The notes under the pieces were generated by a model. The model saw only the letters and a program-made list of their open reading frames with translations, searched no databases and was not told the DNA's origin. Positions 7,329 through 15,114 of a stretch of 35,413 nucleotides of DNA are shown in pieces. Location: positions 1 through 35,413 of the forward strand of contig NZ_LIQR01000193.1 of the NCBI RefSeq assembly GCF_001418575.1, given 5' to 3'. Origin of the DNA: Peterkaempfera griseoplana. Its GTDB lineage: Bacteria > Actinomycetota > Actinomycetes > Streptomycetales > Streptomycetaceae. Each line of letters opens with the position of its first letter. Within the stretch, counting starts at the first letter, position 1. The translations under genes and the position numbers were made by a program.

Positions 7329-9041
7329 ATGGTGAAGCCGGTGGCACTCTCGCCCCAGAACCGCGCCGACGCACTCACCCGCCTCGGCGAGCGGGAACTC
7401 GACATCCTGGTCGTCGGCGGCGGCGTGGTGGGCTGCGGCGCCGCCCTCGACGCGGCCACCCGCGGCCTGAGCGCCGGCCTGGTCGAGGCCAGGGACTGGG
7501 CGTCCGGCACCTCCAGCCGGTCCAGCAAGCTCATCCACGGCGGCCTGCGCTATCTGGAGATGCTGGACTTCCGGCTGGTCGCCGAGGCGCTTCGGGAACG
7601 CGGCCTGCTGGTCCAGCGGATCGCCCCGCACCTGGTGCGCCCGGTGCCCTTCCTGTACCCGCTGCAGCACCGCGTCTGGGAGCGCCCGTACGTCGGCTCC
7701 GGTGTGCTGCTGTACGACACCATGGGCATCACCTCCGGCAACGCCCGGGGCCTGCCCCACCACCGCCACCTCACCCGCCGCGGCGCCCTGCGGGAGGCCC
7801 CCGCGCTGCGCGCCGACGCCCTGGTCGGCGCCGTCCAGTACTGGGACGCCCAGGTCGACGACGCCCGGCACACCATGACCCTGGCCCGCACCGCCGCCGC
7901 GTACGGCGTGCTGGCGGCCAACCGCACCCGGGTGACCCGCTTCCTGCGGCAGGGCGAGCGGGTGGTCGGCGCCGTCGTCACCGATCTGGAGACCGGGCGC
8001 ACCACCGAGGTCCGCGCCCGGCAGGTGATCAACGCCACCGGGGTGTGGACCGACGACACCCAGGCCATGGCCGGCACCCGCGGGCAGTTCCATGTGCGTG
8101 CCTCCAAGGGCGTCCATCTGCTGGTGCCCAGGGACCGCATCAACTCCCGCACCGGGCTGATCCTGCGCACCGAGAAGAGCGTGCTGTTCGTCATCCCCTG
8201 GGGCCGCCACTGGATCGTCGGCACCACCGACACCGACTGGGACCTGGACAAGTTCCACCCCGCCACCAGCGCCAAGGACATCGAGTACCTGCTGGACCAC
8301 GTCAACCGGGTGCTGGTCACCCCGCTCACCCCGGAGGACGTCGAGGGCGTCTACGCCGGGCTCCGCCCGCTGCTCTCCGGCGAGGCCGCGGAGACCAGCA
8401 AGCTCTCCCGGGAGCACCTGGTCGCGCATCCGGTGCCCGGCCTGGTGGTGGTCGCGGGCGGCAAGTACACCACCTACCGGGTGATGGCCAAGGACGCCGT
8501 GGACGAGGCGGTCCGCGCCCTGGACGAGAAGGTGCCGCCGTGCACCACCCACACGGTGCCGCTGCTCGGCGCCGACGGCTTCCAGGCCATCTGGAACGCC
8601 CGCCACAGCATGGCCCGCCGCTCCGGCCTGCACGTCGCCCGGGTCGAGCATCTGCTGCGCCGCTACGGCTCCCTGGTGGAGGAGGTCCTCGACCTGGTCG
8701 CGGAGGATCCCGGGCTCGGCGAGCCGCTGCCCAGCTCCGACGACTACCTGCGGGCCGAGGCCGTCTACGCGGTCACCCATGAGGGGGCCCGGCACCTGGA
8801 CGACGTCCTGGCCCGCCGCACCCGGATCTCCATCGAGTCCTGGGACCGCGGTGTGGACGCCGCACGGCCCGTCGCCGAGCTGATGGCGGGCCGGCTCGGC
8901 TGGGGCGGCGACCAGGTGGACCGGGAGGTCGACCACTACCTCAAGCGGGTCGAGGCCGAGCGCCAGGCGCAGCGGCAGCCCGACGACCACACCGCGGACG
9001 CGGTACGGCTGGGCGCCCCGGAGATCGTCCCGCTGGTCTGA
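7329..9041 (+). CDS. glpD: Aerobic glycerol-3-phosphate dehydrogenase
   Basis: FAD-dependent oxidation of sn-glycerol 3-phosphate to dihydroxyacetone phosphate, passing electrons to the membrane quinone pool. At 570 aa it has the N-terminal dinucleotide fold VVGGGVVGCGAALDAATRG, then SSRSSKLIHGGLRYL, INATGVWTDD, IPWGRHWIVGTTDTDWD and VAGGKYTTYRVMA, all typical of GlpD. A C-terminal helical domain (about 430-540) ends the enzyme. GAGGAG (7316-7321) precedes the ATG at 7329. It completes the glycerol catabolic operon and is followed by a short hairpin. Confidence 0.95.
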   Translation: MVKPVALSPQNRADALTRLGERELDILVVGGGVVGCGAALDAATRGLSAGLVEARDWASGTSSRSSKLIHGGLRYLEMLDFRLVAEALRERGLLVQRIAPHLVRPVPFLYPLQHRVWERPYVGSGVLLYDTMGITSGNARGLPHHRHLTRRGALREAPALRADALVGAVQYWDAQVDDARHTMTLARTAAAYGVLAANRTRVTRFLRQGERVVGAVVTDLETGRTTEVRARQVINATGVWTDDTQAMAGTRGQFHVRASKGVHLLVPRDRINSRTGLILRTEKSVLFVIPWGRHWIVGTTDTDWDLDKFHPATSAKDIEYLLDHVNRVLVTPLTPEDVEGVYAGLRPLLSGEAAETSKLSREHLVAHPVPGLVVVAGGKYTTYRVMAKDAVDEAVRALDEKVPPCTTHTVPLLGADGFQAIWNARHSMARRSGLHVARVEHLLRRYGSLVEEVLDLVAEDPGLGEPLPSSDDYLRAEAVYAVTHEGARHLDDVLARRTRISIESWDRGVDAARPVAELMAGRLGWGGDQVDREVDHYLKRVEAERQAQRQPDDHTADAVRLGAPEIVPLV

Positions 9042-9042
9042 C

Positions 9043-9059
9043 CCCGGCGGGCTGCCGGG
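9043..9059. terminator. Short hairpin between glpD and the GntR gene
   Basis: CCCGGC (9043-9048), 5-nt loop, GCCGGG (9054-9059), in the 24-base gap between two convergent genes. A plausible but modest bidirectional terminator. Confidence 0.4.
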
Positions 9060-9065
9060 ATCTGC

Positions 9066-9737
9066 TCAGGTGCCGACCCGGCACTTCCCGATGGCGTCGG
9101 CGGCCTCCGCCGACGCCGCCTCGGGGTCGCCGCGGCGGACGGCGTCCACGATCCCGGAGTGGCCCACATAGCGGTCGGCGGACAGCACCGGGCCGACGTC
9201 CTGCCGCAGATGGGCGCGGAGCACCTCGCCCAGGTCGGCGTAGAGCGCGGCCAGCACCTCGTTGTGCGCGGCGGCCACCACCGCCTGGTGGAACGCCGCG
9301 TCGGCCTGGACGAACGCCTCGGGGTCGCCTGACCGCCAGGCCTCCTCGCGCCGCTCCAGGGCCACTGTCATCAGCTCCAGGTCGCGGGCGGTCCGGCGGC
9401 GGGCCGCGAGGGCGGCGGCGGAGGCCTCCAGCGTCTCGCGCAGTTCCGCCACCCCGGCCGGGTCGGCCTCGGCGAAGCGGCGGTGCATCACTCCGGCCAG
9501 TTCACTGGTGGCCAGCACATAGGTCCCCGAGCCCTGCCGGATGTCCAGCAGCCCGTTGTGCGCCAGTGCCCGTACGGCCTCCCGGACGGTGTTGCGGGCC
9601 ACGCCCAGCTGCCCCACCAGCTCGGTCTCGGTGGGGATGCGTGAGCCGACCGGCCACTCACCGGAGGTGATCTGCGCCCGGAGCTGGGCGATCACCTGGT
9701 CGGACAGCGGCGTGCGCCGGGCGGACGACAGTGCCAT
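9066..9737 (-). CDS. GntR-family regulator, FadR/FCD subfamily
   Basis: DNA-binding transcription factor of about 223 aa. The N-terminus is a GntR winged helix (PLSDQVIAQLRAQITSGEWPVGSRIPTE, then the recognition segment GVARNTVREAVRAL and wing RQGSGTYV). The C-terminal FCD helical ligand domain spans about 90-215 and includes candidate metal or acid ligands in DAAFHQAVVAAAHNE. I place the start at the ATG at 9737, which has GGAGGGAG just upstream; a GTG at 9788 would add 17 residues. It diverges from the MFS permease with a perfect palindrome between them, so it probably represses the permease and itself. The effector is unknown. Confidence 0.88.
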   Translation of the reverse strand: MALSSARRTPLSDQVIAQLRAQITSGEWPVGSRIPTETELVGQLGVARNTVREAVRALAHNGLLDIRQGSGTYVLATSELAGVMHRRFAEADPAGVAELRETLEASAAALAARRRTARDLELMTVALERREEAWRSGDPEAFVQADAAFHQAVVAAAHNEVLAALYADLGEVLRAHLRQDVGPVLSADRYVGHSGIVDAVRRGDPEAASAEAADAIGKCRVGT

Positions 9738-9813
9738 GGGGCTCCCTCCGGTGCGCGGCGTGCGGGGATCCGCAGGGACATCATCCACCAGTGGGCTGGC
9801 GGAGAAGTCATCC

Positions 9814-9828
9814 CATCATTCTATGATG
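9814..9828. promoter_or_regulatory. Palindrome CATCAT-TCT-ATGATG on the MFS -10 box
   Basis: Perfect 6-bp arms (9814-9819, 9823-9828) with a 3-bp centre, in the divergent region of the GntR and MFS genes. It contains TATGAT (9822-9827), a good -10 hexamer 7 bases before the MFS ATG at 9835, so the mRNA may be leaderless. On the opposite strand TAGAAT overlaps the same site. A repressor bound here would block both directions. Size and symmetry suit a GntR/FadR operator; the link is inferred. Confidence 0.6.
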
Positions 9829-9834
9829 TGAGCC

Positions 9835-11124
9835 ATGTCGACCGCCGCAGACCCCACCGCCCGGCCTGCCCCGGACCGCGCCGCACGGACCGGTCGCGAC
9901 CCGGCCCGCACCGCCCGCCGCATCCGCCTGCTGCTCGCCGCCGCCATCGTGGCCGCGGCCTTCAACCTCCGCCCCGCCGTCACCAGCCTCGGCCCTCTGC
10001 TGGAGCGGGTCCGCGACGGGCTCGGCATGAGCGCCACAGTGGCCGGACTGCTCACCGCGGTCCCCTCGCTCTGCTTCGCCCTCTTCGGCCTCGCCGCGCC
10101 CGCCCTGGCCCGCAGGATCGGCCCCGCCGCGGTGGTCACCGCCGGCATGGGAGCGGTCACCGCGGGCCTCGCGGCCCGCGCCCTGGCCGGCAGTACGGCG
10201 GTCTTCCTGCTGCTCAGCGCGGTGGCGCTGGCCGGGATCGCGGTCTCCAACGTGCTGATGCCGGTGATCGTCAAGCGGTACTTCCCCGACCGGGTGGGGC
10301 CCCTGATCGGCCTCTACTCCATGGCGCTCTCCGCGGGCACCGCGGTGGCCGCCGCCGTCGCCGTACCGCTCACCGCCGCCGTCGGCGGCAGCTGGCGGGC
10401 CGGACTCGGCGTCTGGGCCGGCGCCGCCGCGGTCGGGCTGGCCCTGTGGCTGGCCGTCCTCGCCGCCGGACGCGACCGGGGAGCGGGCCCGCGCCCCGCG
10501 CCGTCCCCGGGCACCGCGGCGGGCGAGCCCGGGGGCGAGCGCACCCTGAGGATTCTGCGCAGCCCCACCGCCTGGGCGCTGGCCGTCTTCTTCGGCCTCC
10601 AGTCGACCGGCGCCTACGCCACCATGGGCTGGCTGCCGCAGATCTACCAGGACGCCGGCATCTCCGCGGGGGAGTCCGGGGTGCTGCTGGCCGTCACCAT
10701 GGCCATCAGCGTGCCGGTCTCCTTCGTGCTGCCCTCCCTCGCCGCCGCCCGCGGCGACCAGCGGCTCTTCGTGGTGCTGCTGGGCGGCTGCGGACTCGCC
10801 GGATACCTCGGACTGGCGTTCGCCCCGGCCGGGGCGCCCTGGCTGTGGGCGGCGCTGGCCGGCCTCTCCAACTGCTGCTTCCCGCTGGCCATCACCATGA
10901 TCGGGCTGCGTGCCCGCAGTGCCGCCGGGGTGGCCAAACTGTCCGCCTTCGCCCAGAGCCTCGGCTATCTGATCTCCATCCCCGGCCCGGTGCTGGTCGG
11001 CGCCCTCTACCAGGGCACCGGCTCCTGGTACGCGCCGGTCGGACTGCTGGCCGCGCTGCTGGTGCCGCAGATCGGCGTGGGACTGCTGGCCGGGCGGGCC
11101 CGCCAGATCGAGGACGAGGTCTGA
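9835..11124 (+). CDS. MFS permease, CynX/NimT type
   Basis: Twelve-helix major facilitator of 429 aa. AFNLRPAVTSLGPLL near the first helix is typical of the CynX/NimT group (cyanate/2-nitroimidazole transporter relatives); the substrate here cannot be told from sequence. Two six-helix bundles are separated by a hydrophilic loop at about 215-240 (RDRGAGPRPAPSPGTAAGEPGGERT). The second half starts at SPTAWALAVFFGLQSTGAYATMGWLPQIYQDAG. No convincing ribosome site precedes the ATG, consistent with the leaderless promoter at 9822. It is flanked by a divergent GntR regulator and followed by a small membrane protein. Confidence 0.88.
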   Translation: MSTAADPTARPAPDRAARTGRDPARTARRIRLLLAAAIVAAAFNLRPAVTSLGPLLERVRDGLGMSATVAGLLTAVPSLCFALFGLAAPALARRIGPAAVVTAGMGAVTAGLAARALAGSTAVFLLLSAVALAGIAVSNVLMPVIVKRYFPDRVGPLIGLYSMALSAGTAVAAAVAVPLTAAVGGSWRAGLGVWAGAAAVGLALWLAVLAAGRDRGAGPRPAPSPGTAAGEPGGERTLRILRSPTAWALAVFFGLQSTGAYATMGWLPQIYQDAGISAGESGVLLAVTMAISVPVSFVLPSLAAARGDQRLFVVLLGGCGLAGYLGLAFAPAGAPWLWAALAGLSNCCFPLAITMIGLRARSAAGVAKLSAFAQSLGYLISIPGPVLVGALYQGTGSWYAPVGLLAALLVPQIGVGLLAGRARQIEDEV

Positions 11125-11136
11125 CCGTACCGGGCC

Positions 11137-11183
11137 CGGCCGCACCGGGGGCGCGGCCGTCGGCGGCGCCCCCGGTGCGGCCG
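11137..11183 (+). terminator. 18-bp stem after the MFS gene
   Basis: A perfect 18-bp inverted repeat (11137-11154 and 11166-11183) with an 11-nt loop, between the MFS stop and the 40-codon gene at 11213. It has the strength of a terminator, so the small gene may be reached only by partial read-through or have its own promoter. Confidence 0.7.
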
Positions 11184-11212
11184 CCCCGCGACCGGGATGC
11201 GAGACTCGGACC

Positions 11213-11335
11213 ATGCCCGTGCTCGAACCCAACCCCACCGACGGCCACAAGAAGCTGCTGCAGATGGCCGCCGTCATCGTCGGCATCGTCGTCGTCGTCT
11301 CCGTGATCGCCACCATCGCCCAGAAGATGGGCTGA
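11213..11335 (+). CDS. Small single-helix membrane protein, SGM_5486 type (40 aa)
   Basis: A 40-residue protein: hydrophilic start MPVLEPNPTDGHKKLLQM, one membrane helix AAVIVGIVVVVSVIATIA, and the short end QKMG. I recall this as the small Streptomyces SGM_5486 transporter-associated family found beside CynX-type permeases; no function is established as far as I know. The position just after such a permease fits. The hairpin at 11137-11183 lies between them, and no clear ribosome site precedes the ATG. By analogy with other one-helix partners it may bind or stabilise the permease. The call rests on codon-compatible composition, helix and neighbour, not on a search. Confidence 0.75.
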   Translation: MPVLEPNPTDGHKKLLQMAAVIVGIVVVVSVIATIAQKMG

Positions 11336-11418
11336 CCGCGGACGGGCCGGCCCGGCCCACCCGCGGCGGCGTACCGCCGCACCGCGCCCACCGCGCGGTT
11401 TTCTGGAAAACTTGCTGC

Positions 11419-11940
11419 ATGAGCGTCGACACGCCCCGCAGGATCATCGTCCTCCGGCACGCGAAGGCCGACTGGCCGTCGGTGCCCGACCACGAGCGGC
11501 CGCTGGCCGACCGAGGCCGCAGGGACGCCCCCGCCGCCGGACGCTGGCTGGCCGGCGCCGGGGTCAACCCCGAACTCGTTCTCTGCTCCACCGCCCTGCG
11601 CACCCGCGAGACGTGGAAGCTGGTCGCCCACGAGCTGCCCAAGCGGCCCCGCAGAACCGTCTACGAGGACCGCCTCTACGAGGCCAGCCCCGGCGAGATC
11701 ATCGCCGTCATCCAGGAGACCCCCGACGACGTCGCCGATCTGATGCTGGTCGGGCACAACCCCGGTGTGCAGGGCCTCGCCGAGGTGCTCACCGCCGAGG
11801 CCGAGGGGGACACCCTGGTCCGGCTGCGCCGCGGCGGCTTCCCCACCTCGGCGATCGCCGTCCTCACCTTCACCGGCAGCTGGAAGGCCGCCGAGCCCGG
11901 CGCCGCCACGCTGGTGGCCTTCCACTCCCCGCAGGACTGA
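11419..11940 (+). CDS. SixA-type histidine phosphatase
   Basis: Member of the phosphoglycerate-mutase-like histidine phosphatase superfamily, 173 aa, cytosolic. The RHG-type motif is IVLRHAKADW (catalytic H14). Conserved arginines are in LCSTALRTRETW, and the second histidine is H113 in LVGHNPGV. The short length and HxKA variant resemble E. coli SixA, which acts on phosphohistidine in phosphorelay or phosphotransferase proteins; here the target is unknown. The ATG at 11419 is chosen because the conserved first strand begins 8 residues later. The upstream GGAAAA (11405-11410) is a weak ribosome site. It converges on serB across a hairpin. Confidence 0.88.
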   Translation: MSVDTPRRIIVLRHAKADWPSVPDHERPLADRGRRDAPAAGRWLAGAGVNPELVLCSTALRTRETWKLVAHELPKRPRRTVYEDRLYEASPGEIIAVIQETPDDVADLMLVGHNPGVQGLAEVLTAEAEGDTLVRLRRGGFPTSAIAVLTFTGSWKAAEPGAATLVAFHSPQD

Positions 11941-11966
11941 CCGCGCCCGGCCGGGGCCGGGCGCGG
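11941..11966. terminator. Bidirectional hairpin between sixA-like gene and serB
   Basis: CCGCGCCCGGCC (11941-11952) and its complement (11955-11966) form a nearly closed 12-bp stem in the 42-base gap between convergent genes. No U-tract. Confidence 0.6.
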
Positions 11967-11982
11967 GAGGAGGGCGGGGCGG

Positions 11983-13224
11983 TCAGGCGTCCGAGGCGTC
12001 GGCCGCCTCCACCTCCTCGCGGGTGATGCCCAGCAGATAGAGCACGGTGTCCAGGAACGGGACGTTGACCGCGGTGTCCGCAGCCCGGCGCACCACCGGC
12101 TTGGCGTTGAAGGCCACGCCCAGCCCGGCGGCGTTCAGCATGTCGAGGTCGTTGGCGCCGTCGCCGATGGCCACGGTCTGCTCCAGCGGGACCCTCGCCT
12201 GCTCGGCGAAGCGGGCCAGCATCCTGGCCTTGCCCGCGCGGTCCACGATGTCGCCCACGACCCGGCCGGTGAACCGCCCGTCCACCACCTCCAGGGTGTT
12301 GGCCGCGGCGAAGTCCAGCCCCAGCCGCTCCACCAGGTCGTCGGTGACCTGGGTGAAACCGCCGGAGACGATGCCGACCTGGTAGCCGAGCCGCTTCAGG
12401 GTGCGGATCAGCGTACGGGCGCCCGGCGTCAGCCGTACCGCGGAGCGGACCTTGTCCACCACCCCGGCGTCCAGGCCCGCCAGCAGCTGCACCCGGGCCC
12501 GCAGGGACTCGGCGAAGTCCAGCTCGCCCCGCATCGCCGCGGCGGTCACCTCGGCCACCTCGGCCTCGCACCCGGCGTGGGCGGCGAAGAGCTCGATCAC
12601 TTCGTCTTGGATGAGGGTGGAGTCCACATCCATCACCACCAGCCGCTTCGCCCTGCGGTGCAGCCCGGCCCGGACCACCGCCACATCCACCTGCTGGGTG
12701 GCGGCCTCGGACGCCAGCGCGCCGCGCAGCTCCTCGGTGGCGACCCCGGACACAGCCAGCTCCACGGCGGTCACGGGGTACTTGGCCAGCCGGAACACCC
12801 GGTCGATGTTGCCCCCGCAGTCGGTGATCCGGGCGGTGAGCGCGGCCACCGCCCCGGCGGTCAGCGGGTGGCCCAGCACCGTGACATGGGAGCGCCCCTC
12901 ACGGCGGGGCCGGTTGTCGCCGGTGCCGGAGATGATCTCGGCCTGGAGCTTGTGGTCCTCCGCCCAGCGGTGGACGGTCGAGCGAAGCTCGCCCTCCGGG
13001 CCCGGGGCACCGCCGGCCGGCGGGGTCACCAGGGCGCAGAGCGTTATCCGCCCCCGGGTGACGACCTGCTCGATGTCGATGACGTCCACGCCGAAGTCGG
13101 CGAGCGTGGAGAAGAGGCCTGTGGTGATGCCGGGGCGGTCCTTGCCGAAGACCTTCACCAGCAGAGTTCGCGGCTGCGGCGCCGGTTCCGGCAGGGGCTC
13201 GGCGGGCGGGAGCGATGCGTTCAT
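11983..13224 (-). CDS. serB: Phosphoserine phosphatase with two ACT domains
   Basis: Hydrolyses O-phosphoserine to serine, the last step of serine synthesis from 3-phosphoglycerate. The 413-aa layout is the actinobacterial long form: a proline-rich leader, ACT domain 1 at about 20-95 (VKVFGKDRPGITTGLFSTLA), ACT domain 2 at about 112-185 (VTVLGHPLTAGAVAALTARI), and a HAD phosphatase at about 193-400. HAD motifs are DVDST (D199 nucleophile, D201 acid/base), VSGG, and GDGANDLDML. The ACT pair probably binds serine for feedback control, as known for mycobacterial SerB2. The ATG at 13224 gives the expected length. No serA or serC is nearby. Confidence 0.94.
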   Translation of the reverse strand: MNASLPPAEPLPEPAPQPRTLLVKVFGKDRPGITTGLFSTLADFGVDVIDIEQVVTRGRITLCALVTPPAGGAPGPEGELRSTVHRWAEDHKLQAEIISGTGDNRPRREGRSHVTVLGHPLTAGAVAALTARITDCGGNIDRVFRLAKYPVTAVELAVSGVATEELRGALASEAATQQVDVAVVRAGLHRRAKRLVVMDVDSTLIQDEVIELFAAHAGCEAEVAEVTAAAMRGELDFAESLRARVQLLAGLDAGVVDKVRSAVRLTPGARTLIRTLKRLGYQVGIVSGGFTQVTDDLVERLGLDFAAANTLEVVDGRFTGRVVGDIVDRAGKARMLARFAEQARVPLEQTVAIGDGANDLDMLNAAGLGVAFNAKPVVRRAADTAVNVPFLDTVLYLLGITREEVEAADASDA

Positions 13225-13309
13225 GGTGACCCCAACGCTACCGGGCGCACGCCCCGGAACGCGCCCCCCGTCCGCCTGGTGAGAGGCCCGCCGCGCGGCA
13301 CCCGGGTGA

Positions 13310-13353
13310 CCCCGCGCACCCCGGCGTCCGGGGCCGCCCGGGCCGGCGCGGGG
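13310..13353 (-). terminator. Nested GC-rich hairpins after the streptophobe gene
   Basis: Outer arms CCCCGCGC (13310-13317) and GCGCGGGG (13346-13353) enclose an inner hairpin CCCCGG-CGT-CCGGGG (13319-13333). It lies just past the stop of the minus-strand membrane protein and before serB, and is a plausible terminator. Confidence 0.45.
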
Positions 13354-13355
13354 CG

Positions 13356-14915
13356 TCAGGGGTGGCGGTGCGGGTCGTCGGCGTAGGGGTTGAAGCCGTC
13401 GTTGCCGGTGAGGTACGGGTTCTGCGGCGCGGCGGAGCCGGGCAGGCTGTGCTCCGGAAGCCCCCCGTACGGCGCTCCCTGTGCCGGGCCGGGACCCGGA
13501 CCCTGACCCGGCATCGGCGGCATCGGCGGCATGGGCGGCGCAGCCGGCACCGGGCCCTGCCCGCCGCCGGGCGCCGGAGGCCGCTTCGCCGCGGCGAACC
13601 TGTCCACCAGCAGCCACCCGGCGAAGCCGGCCACCGCTCCCCACAGCAGCCCGTAGCCGACCGCCAGGGCCGGGCTGCCCTCGACGGTCGCCTTGGCCCC
13701 CACCGCGTCGAAGCCGAAGACCGAGAGATTGGCGCTGACCGTCACCTCGGACAGCGCCAGCCCACAGGGCAGCAGCACGGCCAGGCCGACACCCAGCCGC
13801 AGCGCCGCCGAGGCGGCGCCCCGCAGCGCAGGCGGCGGCGCCGCGGCGGACCTGGGCGTGCGTACCGCGGCCAGCACCCCGGCGAGCAGCAGCATCAGCG
13901 CGACGGCCACCGGCAGCACCCACAGCGAGCCGTCCAGCTGCATCAGCCGGGGCACGGTCACGTCCTGCACGGTACCGGCCCTGACCAGCTGGTCCAGCGG
14001 CGCCGGAAGGGCGTGCACCAGTGCACCGGTGGCCTGCGCGGTGACCGGTACGCCCAGGGCGACGGGCATCGCCAGGCCGATCCCGTTGGGGGTGCCCAGC
14101 AGGGCGCCGCCGGCCGCCGTCGCGGGGCTGGAACCCTCGGTGAGCGGCAGCACCACGGCGGTGACGGCGCCGACGACGACGGCGCCGAGCAGCACCGTCC
14201 ACAGCGCCGAGGCGACCGGCCGCACGGTGCGGTGCAGGGCCTCCCAGCCGCGGGGCAGCGGCGCCCGCCGGGAGACGGTGAGCGCCAGGAGCAGCACCAC
14301 GAGCACCCAGACCAGACCGGCCAGCAGGGTGGGCCCGGTCCGCACCGAGAAGCCGATGGTGGCCTTGGGCTGGGCGATGCCGCCGAGGATGCCGCCGAGC
14401 TTGCCGGGGTCCAGCAGACCGCCGAGCCCTCCGCCGCCGTCGGAACCGCCCCCGCCGCCCCCGCCGGCGCCGGTGAGCTTGGTGAGGTCCAGGGTGGTGG
14501 TGTCCTCCCCGGTCCAGCTGAGCAGCCCGAGGACGGCGAGGAAGCAGACCGTGGCGGAGGCGGCCCGTACGGCGAGGTCCGGCAGCTCCAGCACCGCATG
14601 GCGCCGCAGCGGGCGGACGAACAGCCAGCCGAGGACGGCTGCCCCGGTGAAGGCGACACCCAGCGGCATCAGGGAGAGTGCGGTGTCGGCGCCGGCGATG
14701 CCGCCCGCACCGAAGACCCCGGCGGAGCCGGTGGGGGTGATCGAGCCCCCGGTGCCCAGCGCCACCACGGCGGCGGTCATCGGACCGAGGCCGGCGTAGG
14801 CGTCGGCGCCCAGCAGATGCAGGCCCAGCGCCGCGACACCGGCCATGGCCACAAAGGCCCAGCTCACGGCGATCGCCGCCTGGACCGCCCCGCGCAGCCC
14901 CGAACCCTTGCCCAT
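13356..14915 (-). CDS. Streptophobe-family polytopic membrane protein
   Basis: An integral membrane protein of about 519 aa with roughly ten hydrophobic segments, which I recognise as the streptomycete streptophobe family; its function is unknown. A Gly/Asp-rich outer loop (GAGGGGGGGSDGGGGLGGLLDP) sits after the fourth hydrophobic segment. Conserved-looking features are VSWAFVAMAGVAALGLHLLGAD near the start and GTPNGIGLAMPVALGVP in the middle. The soluble tail is Pro/Met/Gly-rich with PPMPPMPPMPG repeats and ends NPYADDPHRHP. I prefer the ATG at 14915; a GTG at 14984 would add 23 polar residues. It diverges from the FHA-ABC exporter, so the two may share promoter control. Confidence 0.82.
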   Translation of the reverse strand: MGKGSGLRGAVQAAIAVSWAFVAMAGVAALGLHLLGADAYAGLGPMTAAVVALGTGGSITPTGSAGVFGAGGIAGADTALSLMPLGVAFTGAAVLGWLFVRPLRRHAVLELPDLAVRAASATVCFLAVLGLLSWTGEDTTTLDLTKLTGAGGGGGGGSDGGGGLGGLLDPGKLGGILGGIAQPKATIGFSVRTGPTLLAGLVWVLVVLLLALTVSRRAPLPRGWEALHRTVRPVASALWTVLLGAVVVGAVTAVVLPLTEGSSPATAAGGALLGTPNGIGLAMPVALGVPVTAQATGALVHALPAPLDQLVRAGTVQDVTVPRLMQLDGSLWVLPVAVALMLLLAGVLAAVRTPRSAAAPPPALRGAASAALRLGVGLAVLLPCGLALSEVTVSANLSVFGFDAVGAKATVEGSPALAVGYGLLWGAVAGFAGWLLVDRFAAAKRPPAPGGGQGPVPAAPPMPPMPPMPGQGPGPGPAQGAPYGGLPEHSLPGSAAPQNPYLTGNDGFNPYADDPHRHP

Positions 14916-15059
14916 CGCGCCCCCGTTCTCCGCCTGTTGCACCGCCGTCGTACCGCCGTCGCACGACCGCGTCAACGTTGCCACACGGTCACAGTCTCCG
15001 CGCCGAGTTCACCCCCTAGTGATCGAGCTGGAATGATTCCCCCCGTCATACGCCATCCC

Positions 15060-15065
15060 TAGACT
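15060..15065 (+). promoter_or_regulatory. Candidate -10 box for the FHA-ABC gene
   Basis: TAGACT at 15060-15065 in the 199-base divergent region fits the streptomycete -10 pattern TANNNT. Transcription would begin near 15072 and give a leader of about 43 nt that includes the mini-ORF at 15095-15112. Confidence 0.4.
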
Positions 15066-15094
15066 CCCCACAGAGGGACTACTCGGGGGACTAC

Positions 15095-15112
15095 GTGAGT
15101 GGGGCAGGCTGA
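15095..15112 (+). CDS. Possible five-codon leader ORF
   Basis: GTG AGT GGG GCA GGC TGA, a five-residue frame (MSGAG), preceded by GGGGGA at 15084-15089. Its stop lies 2 bases before the GTG of the FHA-ABC gene. The ribosome site is better than that of the main gene, so ribosomes could load here and re-initiate. It could also be chance. Confidence 0.25.
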   Translation: MSGAG

Positions 15113-15114
15113 AA

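Noticed and set aside
4926-8990. A 1354-codon open frame on the minus strand opposite glpF-glpK-glpD
   Set aside because: It is an antisense shadow of three well-recognised genes; the protein is Gly/Val/Gln/His-rich without domains, as expected from high-GC third positions.
9808-11925. A 705-codon minus-strand frame opposite the MFS and SixA-type genes
   Set aside because: Low-complexity composition and complete overlap with recognised plus-strand genes; no family features.
14434-14472. Repeated CCGCC/GGC triplet run as a possible CRISPR or satellite
   Set aside because: It encodes the Gly-rich loop of the streptophobe protein; no spacer-repeat structure.
11983-14964. A 993-codon minus-strand frame suggesting a fusion protein ending in SerB
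   Set aside because: Only the last 413 codons match SerB. The upstream part is an out-of-frame reading of the streptophobe gene.
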